NCBI RefSeq assembly: GCF_013111185.1
Contig: NZ_WVRE01000005.1
Coordinates: 124,001 to 188,000, forward strand
Reading direction: 5' to 3'
DNA from: Ruegeria sp. HKCCD7303
Lineage (GTDB): Bacteria; Pseudomonadota; Alphaproteobacteria; Rhodobacterales; Rhodobacteraceae
DNA length: 64,000 nucleotides
This document shows positions 45,163-54,050 of this stretch, piece after piece (position 1 is the first letter of the stretch; each line of letters starts with the position of its first letter). A program made the position numbers and the translations under genes. The notes beneath the pieces were generated by a model. That model did no database searches. It was not told where the DNA came from and saw nothing but the letters and a program-made list of their open reading frames with translations.

Positions 45163-46821
45163 ATGACCCAGTCCCGATCCGAATTGCTGATGCCCGCGGG
45201 CAATCTGCGCAAGTTGAAACTCGCCATCCTTTACGGCGCAGACGCAGTGTATCTGGGCACGCCCGACATGTCGTTGCGCACGAAATCCGAGTTCTCGCTG
45301 GAAGAGGTGATCGAAGGGGTTGAGTTCTGCCACAGCCATGGCCGACGCGCCTATCTGACGCTGAACCTGTTTTCGCATAATAAAGACATCCCGAAACTGG
45401 ATGAGTACATCGACACGGTGCGCAAGGTGCAGCCCGACGGGCTGATCATTGCTGATCCGGGTGTGTTCCAATATGTCCGCGAACGCGCACCCGAACTGCC
45501 GCTGCATATCTCGACCCAGGCCAATATCTGTTCGTGGCTATCGGTGAAGTTCTGGCAGGATCAGGGCGCTGAACTGGTGGTTCTGGCACGCGAAGTCTCG
45601 TACCCCGAGCTTGTGGAAATCCGCGAGAAGTGCCCTGACATCAAGCTTGAGGCTTTCGTCCACGGTGCGATGTGCATGACCTATTCAGGTCGTTGCCTGC
45701 TTTCGAACTTTATGGCCGAACGCGGGGCGAACCAGGGCAATTGCGCCAATTCCTGCCGCTGGAACTATGGCCTGAAACTGCGCCTGAAGGACGGCACGCA
45801 TCAGGAACTGCGCATCACCGACGAAAACGCGGACCTGTTTGAATTCCTGCTGGAAGAAGGCTGCCGCCCCGGTGATTTGATGCCAATCGAAGAAGATGAT
45901 CGCGGGTCATACATCCTGAACTCCCGCGATCTGTGCATCATGCCCAAGCTGGATGAATACCTGAAGATCGGTGTCGACAGCCTCAAGGTCGAAGGGCGCG
46001 GTAAGTCGGAGTATTACGCCGCCATCGTTGCGCGGGCGTATCGGATGGCGATCGACGACTACAATGCCGATCCTGAGAACTGGGATCCCAGACCATATAT
46101 GCGCGAACTGGAAACCGTAGGAAACCGCGGCTACACGCTCGCCTTCCACGAAGGACGTCTGACCAACTACGCGCATGACTATGAACACACCGCTTCGATC
46201 GCGCAGTGGGAGTATGCGGGGATTGTCACCGAAGTGACTGAAGACGCCTTTCTGGTCGAGGTGAAGAACAAGCTGGAACCGGGCGACGTGTTGGATTTTG
46301 TCTCACCTATCTCACGCGATACGGTTCTGCTGCGGGTCTACGATTTCGAACGCGCGTCTGACGGCAAGCGGCTGGATGTGGTGCATGGCAGCACGAAGAC
46401 AGCCATCCGGCTGCCTTTCACCCTGTTCGATCACGAAGACATTGACGATCTGCGCGCGCGCTTCCCGGTTTACTCGGTTCTGCGCAAGGAACGCGCCCTG
46501 ACCGATGAACACTGGAGCCGCATTCGTTTCGACAAACTGGTGCAAGGGCTGGAAACCACTGGCCGTGACAACCCGACGGCTTATGCCCGTCGTCGCGACG
46601 AACTGGTCGAAAAGATCGGCGAGGATGGCAATGAACGCCGGTTCAAGACCAACCGTATCGGAACCGAAGGCTGCTGTGGCAAGGGGTGTAACGGGTGTCT
46701 GATCTTCTGGCAGGATGAGAAATACGCGCTGGCTCGAGAAGTTCTGTCAAAACGCAAACAAGGCGAACAACTCAGCCGCCGCGAGGCGACGGAACTGAAG
46801 CTGCCAGGCGAACCGGCCTGA
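45163..46821 (+). CDS. Peptidase U32 family protein (YegQ/TrhP-like)
   Basis: A 552-residue member of the U32 family, whose best studied members take part in tRNA or rRNA hydroxylation rather than protein cleavage. The family signature is seen at about 170-215 (EAFVHGAMCMTYSGRCLLSN with NCANSCRWNY), including the conserved cysteines that likely hold an iron-sulfur cluster. A C-terminal cysteine group CCGKGCNGC (about 505) is extra to the usual core. AGGTGG lies six bases before ATG 45163. Exact RNA target unknown. Confidence 0.85.
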   Translation: MTQSRSELLMPAGNLRKLKLAILYGADAVYLGTPDMSLRTKSEFSLEEVIEGVEFCHSHGRRAYLTLNLFSHNKDIPKLDEYIDTVRKVQPDGLIIADPGVFQYVRERAPELPLHISTQANICSWLSVKFWQDQGAELVVLAREVSYPELVEIREKCPDIKLEAFVHGAMCMTYSGRCLLSNFMAERGANQGNCANSCRWNYGLKLRLKDGTHQELRITDENADLFEFLLEEGCRPGDLMPIEEDDRGSYILNSRDLCIMPKLDEYLKIGVDSLKVEGRGKSEYYAAIVARAYRMAIDDYNADPENWDPRPYMRELETVGNRGYTLAFHEGRLTNYAHDYEHTASIAQWEYAGIVTEVTEDAFLVEVKNKLEPGDVLDFVSPISRDTVLLRVYDFERASDGKRLDVVHGSTKTAIRLPFTLFDHEDIDDLRARFPVYSVLRKERALTDEHWSRIRFDKLVQGLETTGRDNPTAYARRRDELVEKIGEDGNERRFKTNRIGTEGCCGKGCNGCLIFWQDEKYALAREVLSKRKQGEQLSRREATELKLPGEPA

Positions 46822-46827
46822 TCCGGT

Positions 46828-47451
46828 TCATTCGCTCTTGCGATACTCTTCCGGCACATAAAACGTGTAGTCTCGATCCGCCACCTGTTCGTGGCAGACA
46901 TGGCAATACGCGACTTCACCGGCGCGATCACCCAAGGTATCGCCAAACACAGAACCGTCTGGCAGGACCATGATATAACGCCAATCCGCTGTATCCGGGT
47001 TCGCCCCGTTTGCCAGTTTCTCCATTATGAACATGGCACCTGGATGTATGCGCCCTTCATCCGTCACGGTCATGCTGTCCTTGGCCAGGACAGAACCCAT
47101 AGGCAGCTCTTCGCCTTTTTGCAAAGTCGCATAGTTATGGGCCATGCGGTTGGCATAACTGTTCACAAACCGCCGGCCATGGGTTGCCGAAATATAGGGT
47201 GCATCGTTGAATAACGGCCAGCTTTGGTAGTTGAGGATCAGGTCCAGTTGCGCCGCTGCATACCCGCGCGCCATGCGACGGTTCAGCGAACGGTAGTGCT
47301 TCAAAGCCTCGTCCTTGCTCAGCTCAGCAGGGTTTTCGATCGCGATATGAGCATTTTCGCTGTCGGCAAAAACCAAACTTGAACTTGCCGCAAACGCAAA
47401 GGCAAACAAGATTGCTCCGAAAAGGTTAGTGTTAGTAAAGCTTGTGTTCAT
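46828..47451 (-). CDS. Cytochrome P460 family protein
   Basis: A 207-residue periplasmic c-type haem protein. A signal peptide (about 1-29, ending SLVFA) precedes a P460 fold whose haem-binding CHVCH (Cys183, Cys186, His187) is near the C-terminus, as in the family, after VLPDGSVFGDTLGDRAGEVA. P460 proteins oxidise hydroxylamine or nitric oxide in nitrifiers; in heterotrophs the role is unclear. No ammonia-oxidation gene is near. It is convergent with the U32 gene, six bases apart. Confidence 0.85.
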   Translation of the reverse strand: MNTSFTNTNLFGAILFAFAFAASSSLVFADSENAHIAIENPAELSKDEALKHYRSLNRRMARGYAAAQLDLILNYQSWPLFNDAPYISATHGRRFVNSYANRMAHNYATLQKGEELPMGSVLAKDSMTVTDEGRIHPGAMFIMEKLANGANPDTADWRYIMVLPDGSVFGDTLGDRAGEVAYCHVCHEQVADRDYTFYVPEEYRKSE

Positions 47452-47627
47452 AATATTGGCCCACCTGAAAATCAGTTCGCCTGAGCACCGCCTGACAGCA
47501 CCGGTTTAGTCTAGCGACCTCGCAATAACTTGCCAGCTCTGGCCCGGTCCGCTCACCACCTTGTGCATGGATTTGAAAAGGGCCATGCTAGCGATGAACA
47601 CGGGAAACATAGCAAATTATGCATATT

Positions 47628-47644
47628 GTTTCAGCACCTGAAAC
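47628..47644. promoter_or_regulatory. Palindrome in the cytochrome P460-rlmN gap
   Basis: GTTTCAG and CTGAAAC arms with a three-base spacer lie in the 286-base gap upstream of the P460 gene and beyond the rlmN stop. It may be an operator or a 3'-end element; nothing in the flanks decides. The rest of the gap holds no supported gene. Confidence 0.35.
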
Positions 47645-47737
47645 ATTAAGTTTACAAGTACACTTATGGCGTGCAGGTGGCGACCGAAAACACTTGATGC
47701 GCGATACAACCGACCCGGTCGGACGCCGGCGGAAACT

Positions 47738-48925
47738 CTATCGGCTCAACCCTGTTTCGGCCTCGATCTGTTTGCGAGACTTGCGAGCGCGTTCGGTTGC
47801 CGATTTCAACTGACCACAGGCCGCCATGATATCCTCACCGCGCGTCTTGCGAATGGGCGATGCATAGCCCGCGTGGTAGATGATATTCGCAAAAGCCCGG
47901 ATACGGTTGTTCGAGCTGCGCTTATACGGCGCGCCGGGCCATTCATTGAACGGAATCAGGTTGATCTTGGCCGGGATGTTGTAACGCTTGATGTGGTCGA
48001 TCAGGCGGTGTGCATCCTCATCACTGTCGTTCACGCCATCCAGCATCACATATTCAAAGGTGATCCGTTCGGAGTTCGACGCATTGGGATAGCTGGCCAG
48101 CGCCTGTAGCAATTCTTCGATGTTCCAACGCTTGTTAATCGGCACCAGCACGTCGCGGGTCTCATCCGTGGTGGCATGGAATGAGATCGCCAGCAAACAG
48201 CCGATTTCCTCAGCCGTGCGCGCGATTTCGGGCACGACGCCAGAGGTCGACAGCGTGATACGGCGGCGCGACAGGGAAATCCCTTCGGGATCCATGGCGA
48301 TTTTCATCGCATCACGGACGTTTTCGAAATTGTAAAGCGGTTCGCCCATGCCCATCAGAACGATGTTCGACAGCAGGCGCGTTTCATCCTTGGGCGCACC
48401 GGGGGTGGGCCATTCGTCAAGATCATCGCGGGCCATCATGATCTGACCAACGATCTCGGCCGCAGTCAGGTTGCGCACCAGTTTCTGGGTGCCGGTATGA
48501 CAGAATGAACAAGTCAGCGTGCACCCGACCTGAGACGAGATGCAAAGCGTGCCGCGATCCTCTTCGGGGATATAGACGACCTCAACCTCATGCCCGCCTG
48601 CGATACGGCACAGATACTTGCGGGTGCCATCCTCAGAAACCTGGCGGGTCACAACCTCGGGGATTTCGATCACGAAATTCTCGGCCAATTGTGCGCGGTA
48701 GGCTTTGGCCAGGTTGGTCATCTCGGCAAAGTCTCGCACACCCCATTGATAGATCCACTGCCAGATCTGACCGGTGCGCATCTTGGCCTGCTTTTCCGGC
48801 GTGCCGTGTTCGATCAGAACAGCGCGCAGCTGGTCGCGGGTTAGCCCGACAAGGTTGATCTTTCCCTCGGGCAGTTTGCGAGGGAGGGTCAGGACATCTT
48901 GAGTGATCGGCGCTTTGGGCGACAT
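47738..48925 (-). CDS. rlmN: 23S rRNA (adenine-2503-C2)/tRNA adenine-37 methyltransferase RlmN
   Basis: A 395-residue radical SAM enzyme that methylates C2 of A2503 in 23S rRNA and A37 in some tRNAs. The iron-sulfur motif is in [11 protein letters not shown] (about 122-132), after [27 protein letters not shown] and the catalytic cysteine region near the C-terminus (AACGQLK) follow. The start MSPKAPITQ is preferred; a 47-residue extension in the same frame has no ribosome site and lies over the promoter. Confidence 0.94.
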   Translation of the reverse strand: MSPKAPITQDVLTLPRKLPEGKINLVGLTRDQLRAVLIEHGTPEKQAKMRTGQIWQWIYQWGVRDFAEMTNLAKAYRAQLAENFVIEIPEVVTRQVSEDGTRKYLCRIAGGHEVEVVYIPEEDRGTLCISSQVGCTLTCSFCHTGTQKLVRNLTAAEIVGQIMMARDDLDEWPTPGAPKDETRLLSNIVLMGMGEPLYNFENVRDAMKIAMDPEGISLSRRRITLSTSGVVPEIARTAEEIGCLLAISFHATTDETRDVLVPINKRWNIEELLQALASYPNASNSERITFEYVMLDGVNDSDEDAHRLIDHIKRYNIPAKINLIPFNEWPGAPYKRSSNNRIRAFANIIYHAGYASPIRKTRGEDIMAACGQLKSATERARKSRKQIEAETGLSR

Positions 48926-49100
48926 TTTGGGCTCTCTGAGGCGTATCTCGAAAGATTCTGGCTTGGGATGCGCCTCTATATAGGAACCTGCGCAAAGATC
49001 AAAAGGATTCGTCACAATTGGCGGGTATGCATGGAAAAGCCACAGTAACACAGTCACTGCGGCCATTGTCTTGTTTTAATCCGTACGGATCAAAGCCCGC

Positions 49101-49268
49101 TTAGACACCTGCCGGCGGAATGTAGCAATCTTCGGCGTCCAGAGTCTTAACCGGGTCTTCCGGGCCGCACTGTTCGCCAGTCACCGGATATGTCTCACCT
49201 GTGTTTTCACAAGCGCTTAGCACCATGGCCGAGATCATCATCAGCGCAGCAAGAAATTTGTTCAGCAT
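49101..49268 (-). CDS. Small lipoprotein (55 residues) of unknown function
   Basis: A short frame with a strong AAGGAG ribosome site eight bases before the ATG. The N-terminus MLNKFLAALMMISAMVLSAC is a lipoprotein signal with lipobox LSAC (Cys20). The 35-residue mature part has two further cysteines (EQCGPED and EDCYIPPAGV) and is acidic, ending PPAGV. No family recognised; related tiny lipoproteins are easily missed by gene finders. It lies upstream of rlmN on the same strand with 175 bases between. Confidence 0.78.
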   Translation of the reverse strand: MLNKFLAALMMISAMVLSACENTGETYPVTGEQCGPEDPVKTLDAEDCYIPPAGV

Positions 49269-49395
49269 CGGGGCAACTCCTTCGTTTCCTCTGAACTATT
49301 TAGTTCAGAAAGTGCGAGGGCTTACTTTGATACGGATCAAGTGCGGGCGCGGACGTCGCGTAATGCTGGCGCGCCGGACAGCATCAAAAACAAAA

Positions 49396-49416
49396 GCCCC
49401 GCCATACCGACGGGGC
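49396..49416 (-). terminator. Rho-independent terminator after the IalB-family gene
   Basis: CGGGGC/GCCCCG arms around a nine-base loop, followed on the minus strand by TTTTGTTTTTG, sit 21 bases after the stop. Confidence 0.85.
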
Positions 49417-49436
49417 CTGCACCGAAATACGCTGAC

Positions 49437-49973
49437 TTAATTAGTGCAGCGTTGCTTCGCGTCGTCAATTGCTGCGGTAAAGCCCAGTAACGAGAAGGTG
49501 TCTTTCGTCTGCGTCCCGCGTTCCGAGCGGGCCGTCAGAACAGCCTCGTTCCCGCGCTTCATCGCTTCGATCACTTTGGGTTCCTGCCCTTGAGTCGAAG
49601 GCCAGGCCCATTCGCCATCAGTAATGAATTCGAATTCGGCGTCGTCGATCTTGACGTTGACGGTCGAACCCGCCGCAAAGGGATAGCCGCCGGTGAACGA
49701 CACTGTTCCGTTCACGTCATCGCCTGGTCGAAACACCACAAACAGCAAAATGTCGCTACGCCGCACAGAAACCACGCGACCACCGCGGGTGTTAACCGTT
49801 TCGTCCGGGGTTGCGACGCTCCAGCATTCAGTGGGGTCTTCTTCAACAAAGACGCTCCAATCTGTCTTGACCGCAACACGGTTGGTGCTGCTGGCCTGCT
49901 GAGCGATTGCAGATGTCGCGACGGTACCTGCCACAGACAGGCCCGCGATCACACGAACGAGCATTGATCCCAT
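49437..49973 (-). CDS. Invasion-associated locus B (IalB) family protein
   Basis: A 178-residue secreted protein with a signal peptide (about 1-24, ending TSAIA). The IalB core has TDWSVFVEEDPTECWSVATP, VVFRPGD and the late GTQTKDTFSLLGFTAAID, with cysteines that could pair (Cys near 50 and the penultimate-region RCTN). The family is common in alphaproteobacteria and not linked to invasion outside Bartonella. AGGAGG lies eight bases before ATG 49973. It is divergent from the asparaginase gene. Confidence 0.82.
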   Translation of the reverse strand: MGSMLVRVIAGLSVAGTVATSAIAQQASSTNRVAVKTDWSVFVEEDPTECWSVATPDETVNTRGGRVVSVRRSDILLFVVFRPGDDVNGTVSFTGGYPFAAGSTVNVKIDDAEFEFITDGEWAWPSTQGQEPKVIEAMKRGNEAVLTARSERGTQTKDTFSLLGFTAAIDDAKQRCTN

Positions 49974-50151
49974 TTGTCCAGCCTCCTAGCTCGACCCATA
50001 CCTCAAACCCATCGGACATGGCTGCGAACCCTTCCGGCCCGTCTATTCCGTTGCGCATTCCGATGATTGCCGACATACACACACTAACGCAGGTTTCGCC
50101 ACAGGCGAAAGGGCGATTGGCAGAATTTTGCGCATAATTTCGGAGGTCCAG

Positions 50152-51150
50152 ATGACGCAGCCCATACCCATGACAGAACTGTGGCGTGGTGCTTTGCTTG
50201 AGAGTTTGCATCTGGGCCACGCGGTGATCTGCGATGACAGCGGCCAAATCGTCCGCAGCTGGGGCGATCCGCAAGCGGTGATCTACCCAAGGTCCTCAGC
50301 CAAAATGATTCAGGCACTTCCACTGGTCACGTCGGGTGCCGCGGCGAAATACGGCTTGAACAGCGAACATCTTGCGCTGGCCTGCGCCTCACATAACGGT
50401 GCCGCGATCCACACCGATCGGGTAACAGCATGGCTGGATCACCTGGGGCTGACCGAGCATGATCTGCGCTGCGGCCCACAGGAACCAGCAGATACAGCAG
50501 CTCGCGATCGGCTGATTTTAGCTGACGACACGCCTTGCCAGATCCACAACAATTGCTCGGGCAAACACTGTGGATTTCTGACATTGGCTCAGCACATGGG
50601 CGCAGGCCCGGAATACCTTGAAATCGACCACCCGGTGCAACAAGCCTGTCTGTCAGCCATTGAAGAAACCACCGGAGAGACCAGCCCGGGATATGGCATC
50701 GACGGCTGTTCCGCTCCAAATTTCGCGATCTCGCTGGCGGGATTGGCACGTTCGATGGCGTGGTTTGCCAGTGCCGCAGACCGCTCGGATCGCTCCTCTG
50801 ATGCTGCGGCACAACTGGTTGCGGCAATGGTCAAGCACCCCGAGCTGGTGGCCGGTGAGACCCGTGCCTGCACCGAGCTGATGCGCGCCATGAATGGCAG
50901 GGTTGCCATCAAAACCGGGGCCGAGGCCGTGTTTGTGGCCATCATACCGGAAAAACGTATGGGCGTTGCGTTGAAGATCACCGACGGCACCACCCGCGCC
51001 AGCGAATGTGCGATTGCCGCGATACTGGTCAGCCTCGGCGTGCTGGAGGCCGATCACCCGGCCACCCGCAAATTCATGAACGCCACGCAATACAGCCGGC
51101 GCGGGCTGGAATGCGGCGTGATCAAACCTGCGCCGGGCTTCCCCGGCTAA
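50152..51150 (+). CDS. L-asparaginase (Rhizobium etli type II / AnsA family)
   Basis: A 332-residue asparaginase of the class unlike E. coli AnsB. SHNGAAIHTDR (about 88), HNNCSGKHCGFL (about 133) with paired cysteines, and GYGIDGCSAPNFA (about 182) are diagnostic. It hydrolyses asparagine to aspartate and ammonia in the cytoplasm. GGAGG lies six bases before ATG 50152. Its stop is five bases from the convergent YCII gene. Confidence 0.88.
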   Translation: MTQPIPMTELWRGALLESLHLGHAVICDDSGQIVRSWGDPQAVIYPRSSAKMIQALPLVTSGAAAKYGLNSEHLALACASHNGAAIHTDRVTAWLDHLGLTEHDLRCGPQEPADTAARDRLILADDTPCQIHNNCSGKHCGFLTLAQHMGAGPEYLEIDHPVQQACLSAIEETTGETSPGYGIDGCSAPNFAISLAGLARSMAWFASAADRSDRSSDAAAQLVAAMVKHPELVAGETRACTELMRAMNGRVAIKTGAEAVFVAIIPEKRMGVALKITDGTTRASECAIAAILVSLGVLEADHPATRKFMNATQYSRRGLECGVIKPAPGFPG

Positions 51151-51155
51151 GGTCC

Positions 51156-51476
51156 TCACATCTCGATCTCATGCACCTCGGCCACTTCGACCGAGCCTGA
51201 ACCGTTGACGACCATTGGACAACCCTTGGCCATGGCGGTCGCTGCGTCGATGCTGTCGGCCTTGATCACCGTAAAGCCCGAGGCCGGGTTCGCACCGCCG
51301 TTGTCAACGACCCCGCTGTTGGTGACGGTATAGGACTGGCCCACCGGGTTGCCGGGGATTTCCAGCGCCTCACCCATGTCCTGAAACCAGGCACCCCAGG
51401 CGGCCATGGTCGCCTCAATCTCGGCGGGGTCGGTTGGGGTGTGGCCCCCATGATATACAAACAAAAATTGGGGCAT
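51156..51476 (-). CDS. YCII/DGPF-domain protein
   Basis: A 106-residue ferredoxin-fold protein of the YCII family (MPQFLFVYHGGHTPTDPAEI, IKADSIDAATAMAKGCPMV). Such proteins often follow ArsR and SRPBCC genes, as here, and their biochemical role is unknown. It lies 22 bases after the SRPBCC gene and ends the module. Confidence 0.85.
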   Translation of the reverse strand: MPQFLFVYHGGHTPTDPAEIEATMAAWGAWFQDMGEALEIPGNPVGQSYTVTNSGVVDNGGANPASGFTVIKADSIDAATAMAKGCPMVVNGSGSVEVAEVHEIEM

Positions 51477-51498
51477 GTCGCTCCTCCCTGATGAAAAC

Positions 51499-51927
51499 CT
51501 ATTTGCAAAGTGCTTCGAGTTTACGCAGCGAAGATGTCCAACCCTGATTGTGGTTCGCTGCCGCTTCGGCATCGGCCAGTTCTCGGTGATCCAGTGTCAG
51601 TCGTGATCCGGTGTCGGTTGCTGCGACCGACAAAGTCACGTGGCTTTCGTTGCCGCGCTGGTCCTGATCATCATGCCAGCCCCATGTGAAACCCACGGAT
51701 TTAGGTGGATCGACATGGGTCACATGGCCTGAAACCTTGTATCGTTGGCCCTCGCCATTCTCCATCACCGAATACCATGGGCCTGTTCGCGAAAAATCCA
51801 GATTATGTTCGGGCACATGCATCCCTTCGGGCCCCCACCATTGCAGCAACCTGCTGCCGTCACTGATCCATGCGAACAAGTCTTCAGGGCTGACGGGGAA
51901 GTCCCGTTCCAGTTTCAGGTCGGCCAT
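51499..51927 (-). CDS. SRPBCC / AHSA1-family protein
   Basis: A 142-residue START-like protein with a hydrophobic-ligand cavity: LERDFPVSPEDLFAWISDGS, QWWGPEGMHVPEHNLD, RYKVSGHVTHVDPPKSVGFT and GWTSSLRKLEAL. The AHSA1 class name comes from the Hsp90 activator but bacterial members bind unknown small molecules. It overlaps the ArsR gene by 13 bases, forming the common ArsR-SRPBCC pair. Confidence 0.88.
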   Translation of the reverse strand: MADLKLERDFPVSPEDLFAWISDGSRLLQWWGPEGMHVPEHNLDFSRTGPWYSVMENGEGQRYKVSGHVTHVDPPKSVGFTWGWHDDQDQRGNESHVTLSVAATDTGSRLTLDHRELADAEAAANHNQGWTSSLRKLEALCK

Positions 51928-52244
51928 GAATTCTCCCTTTCGATAATTTCGCTCAAACGATCGAGGCTGCTTTCCCAGAATTGGCGCCTGGAAATGGTCC
52001 AATCGGCAATCAGCCGCAGCCCCTCGGGTCGGACAGAATACATCCGCTGCGTGCCTTGGGCGCGCTGTTGCACCAGCCCTGCCTCTCGCAAGACCTTTAG
52101 GTGGCGCGAAATTGCAGCCCCCGAGACACCGCGCCCTTCGATCAGGTCACCGGCGGGCAGTTCACCCTGTTCCATCAATTGTTCGACAATCGAAAATCGG
52201 GTGGCGTCAGACAGTGCTGAAAAGGCGGTCAGAAGCGTGCTCAT
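51915..52244 (-). CDS. ArsR-family transcriptional repressor
   Basis: A 109-residue winged-helix protein (LTAFSALSDATRFSIVEQLM, VSGAAISRHLKVLREAGLVQ, RMYSVRPEGL). No metal-binding cysteine motif is visible in the recognition region, so it is more likely to sense a small molecule than metal. ATG 52244 is preferred; GTG 52250 would place the start against the operator. The palindrome at 52251-52272 is its likely autoregulatory site, and the SRPBCC and YCII genes downstream would be co-repressed. Confidence 0.9.
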   Translation of the reverse strand: MSTLLTAFSALSDATRFSIVEQLMEQGELPAGDLIEGRGVSGAAISRHLKVLREAGLVQQRAQGTQRMYSVRPEGLRLIADWTISRRQFWESSLDRLSEIIERENSWPT

Positions 52245-52250
52245 GACCAC

Positions 52251-52272
52251 TATTTAACACAAATGTTAAATA
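52251..52272. promoter_or_regulatory. ArsR operator candidate
   Basis: TATTTAACA (52251-52259) and TGTTAAATA (52264-52272) are perfect inverted arms around CAAA, seven bases upstream of the ArsR ATG. Size and position fit ArsR-type autorepression. Confidence 0.7.
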
Positions 52273-52286
52273 AAAGATAGCCTCGG

Positions 52287-53165
52287 TTATTCCTCGGCAA
52301 AGTCAGCGCGGCTGTACCCTTGCAGGTAAAGCAGCGCCGTCAGGTCACCGTGATTCACACGCACGTCGCATTGGGCGGCAACTGAAGGCTTGGCATGAAG
52401 GGCAACTCCGGTTCCGGCCCGGCCCAGCATTCCAAGGTCATTTGCTCCGTCGCCAACAGCCATTACGTCATTTTCAGACAGCTCAAGCCGGGCAGAGATC
52501 TGTTCCAGTGCTTCGATCTTGGCCTGCCGTCCCAAAATGGGGCGCGCAACATCGCCCGTCAGTTTCCCGTTTTTAGCCAACAGCGTATTGGCCCGGTTTT
52601 CATCAAACCCCAGCAACTCTGCCACCCGTGCCGTAAAGGCTGTGAACCCGCCGGATACCAACGCCGCATGGGCACCGTTCGCCCGCATCGTGGCCAGCAA
52701 TGCCCTGCCACCCGGCATGAGGGTGATCCGTTCGTTCAGAACTTTGCCAATGACGCTTTCATCCAAATCCTTGAGCAATCCGACCCGTTCGATCAACGCC
52801 CCCTCAAAGTCCAGCTCTCCGTTCATGGCACGGGCAGTGATGTCCTTGACCCTGTCTCCAACACCGGCTTCATCCGCCAGTTCATCGATGCATTCTTGCT
52901 GAATCATCGTGCTGTCCATATCAGCCAGCAGCATCTTTTTGCGCCGCCCATCCGCAGGTTGCACGATCAGGTCGACACCCATGCCCTGCAAGTCCGCCCA
53001 GACATCCCAGCGATTGTCGGGCATGTCGCTCAATTCAAACTCTAGCGCCTCATCAGGGCTGAGCCAGATGACATCCCCACCGCCCCACGCGTTGCGCAGC
53101 GACTCGGGCAGGGCGCGGTCCAGCGAAGGCGCTGCAGGATTGGTCAGCAAAGTTGCGACATACAT
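52287..53165 (-). CDS. serB: Phosphoserine phosphatase SerB
   Basis: A 292-residue HAD-superfamily phosphatase for the last step of serine synthesis. Residues 1-70 form an ACT-like leader; the catalytic LLADMDSTMIQQECIDELAD (about 80), VSGGFTAFTARVA (about 180) and VGDGANDLGMLG (about 245) motifs are intact. ATG 53165 gives MYVATLL. It is the last of a run of serine/glycine genes on the minus strand. Confidence 0.94.
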   Translation of the reverse strand: MYVATLLTNPAAPSLDRALPESLRNAWGGGDVIWLSPDEALEFELSDMPDNRWDVWADLQGMGVDLIVQPADGRRKKMLLADMDSTMIQQECIDELADEAGVGDRVKDITARAMNGELDFEGALIERVGLLKDLDESVIGKVLNERITLMPGGRALLATMRANGAHAALVSGGFTAFTARVAELLGFDENRANTLLAKNGKLTGDVARPILGRQAKIEALEQISARLELSENDVMAVGDGANDLGMLGRAGTGVALHAKPSVAAQCDVRVNHGDLTALLYLQGYSRADFAEE

Positions 53166-53200
53166 ATTCAATCTCCAATGTCGTGCCTGCGTCAGGTGGT

Positions 53201-53929
53201 TTAAGGCGTCAATGGGATACGGCCCCGTGCCGTCAATTCCCAACAAGTCTGCCCTTCGAATACGGCCACACCCACCTGACGCCCATAGCCCGCACCTGTA
53301 TCCAGGTTGACGCGATTTCCATAATGCGTGGCCTTATCCACTGGCGTGTGACCATGCACGATCAGCTTGGGATGCGGACCTCGATGGTTGTGAAAAACCT
53401 GCCTGATCCAGACCAGATCACTTGCGCGTTGTTCATTGAGCGGCACGTTCGGGCGGATACCGGCGTGAACAAAGGCAAGCTCGGGCGTCTGGTGCATCAA
53501 CGCCAAATCGCGCAGGAAGGTCAGGTGAGACTTTGGCACCGCCCCCTTCGCCATCCGGTGCAAGTCTTCCAGCCGGATTTGACCTTCAAACTCCACCCCG
53601 TAACTGCGCAAAGTCTCAATCCCGCCTAACCGATCATGCAGCCAGTGGTACCCCACGAGCAGATGCGGATCGTGGCGTGGGGTGTCTTCCATGAACCAGG
53701 CAAACATCCGGTCGTGATTGCCCAGCAGGGTGATCCAGTTCCGACCTGCATAACGCCCGGCGATCAGGTGATCGATCAAGTCCCGGCTATCGGGACCGCG
53801 ATCCACGTAATCACCCAGAAACACAACCTGAGCATCAGGTCCGCCGTCACTTTGGATCAAAGACAGTGCGCGCTCCAGTTCGGCCACCTGCCCATGCAGA
53901 TCCCCGATTACATAGACAGGCTGTGTCAT
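53201..53929 (-). CDS. Metallophosphoesterase (PrpE/ApaH/PP1-like)
   Basis: A 242-residue di-metal phosphatase. GDLHG (about 8), GDYVDRG (about 40) and GNHD (about 71) are the metal-binding set, with later histidines in HGHTPV and GYHWLHD. Such proteins remove phosphate from Ser/Thr or hydrolyse diadenosine polyphosphates; substrate unknown. ATG 53929 has GGAGG six bases upstream. It lies between serA and serB on the same strand, an odd place for an unrelated phosphatase. Confidence 0.88.
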   Translation of the reverse strand: MTQPVYVIGDLHGQVAELERALSLIQSDGGPDAQVVFLGDYVDRGPDSRDLIDHLIAGRYAGRNWITLLGNHDRMFAWFMEDTPRHDPHLLVGYHWLHDRLGGIETLRSYGVEFEGQIRLEDLHRMAKGAVPKSHLTFLRDLALMHQTPELAFVHAGIRPNVPLNEQRASDLVWIRQVFHNHRGPHPKLIVHGHTPVDKATHYGNRVNLDTGAGYGRQVGVAVFEGQTCWELTARGRIPLTP

Positions 53930-53995
53930 AGACATCCTCCGCCGGTAATGTTCAGCACGCTTTTGCCCCAGATCGCGGTTCCAGAGAACAAAGGA

Positions 53996-54017
53996 CCCGG
54001 GTCTTTTCAAAACCGGG
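53996..54017 (-). terminator. Possible terminator after serA
   Basis: CCCGG/CCGGG arms around a 12-base loop are followed on the minus strand by TCCTTTGTTC. The stem is short, so this is tentative. Confidence 0.4.
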
Positions 54018-54050
54018 CCCTGAACTGTTTCTCAAACTCAACAGGCCGCG

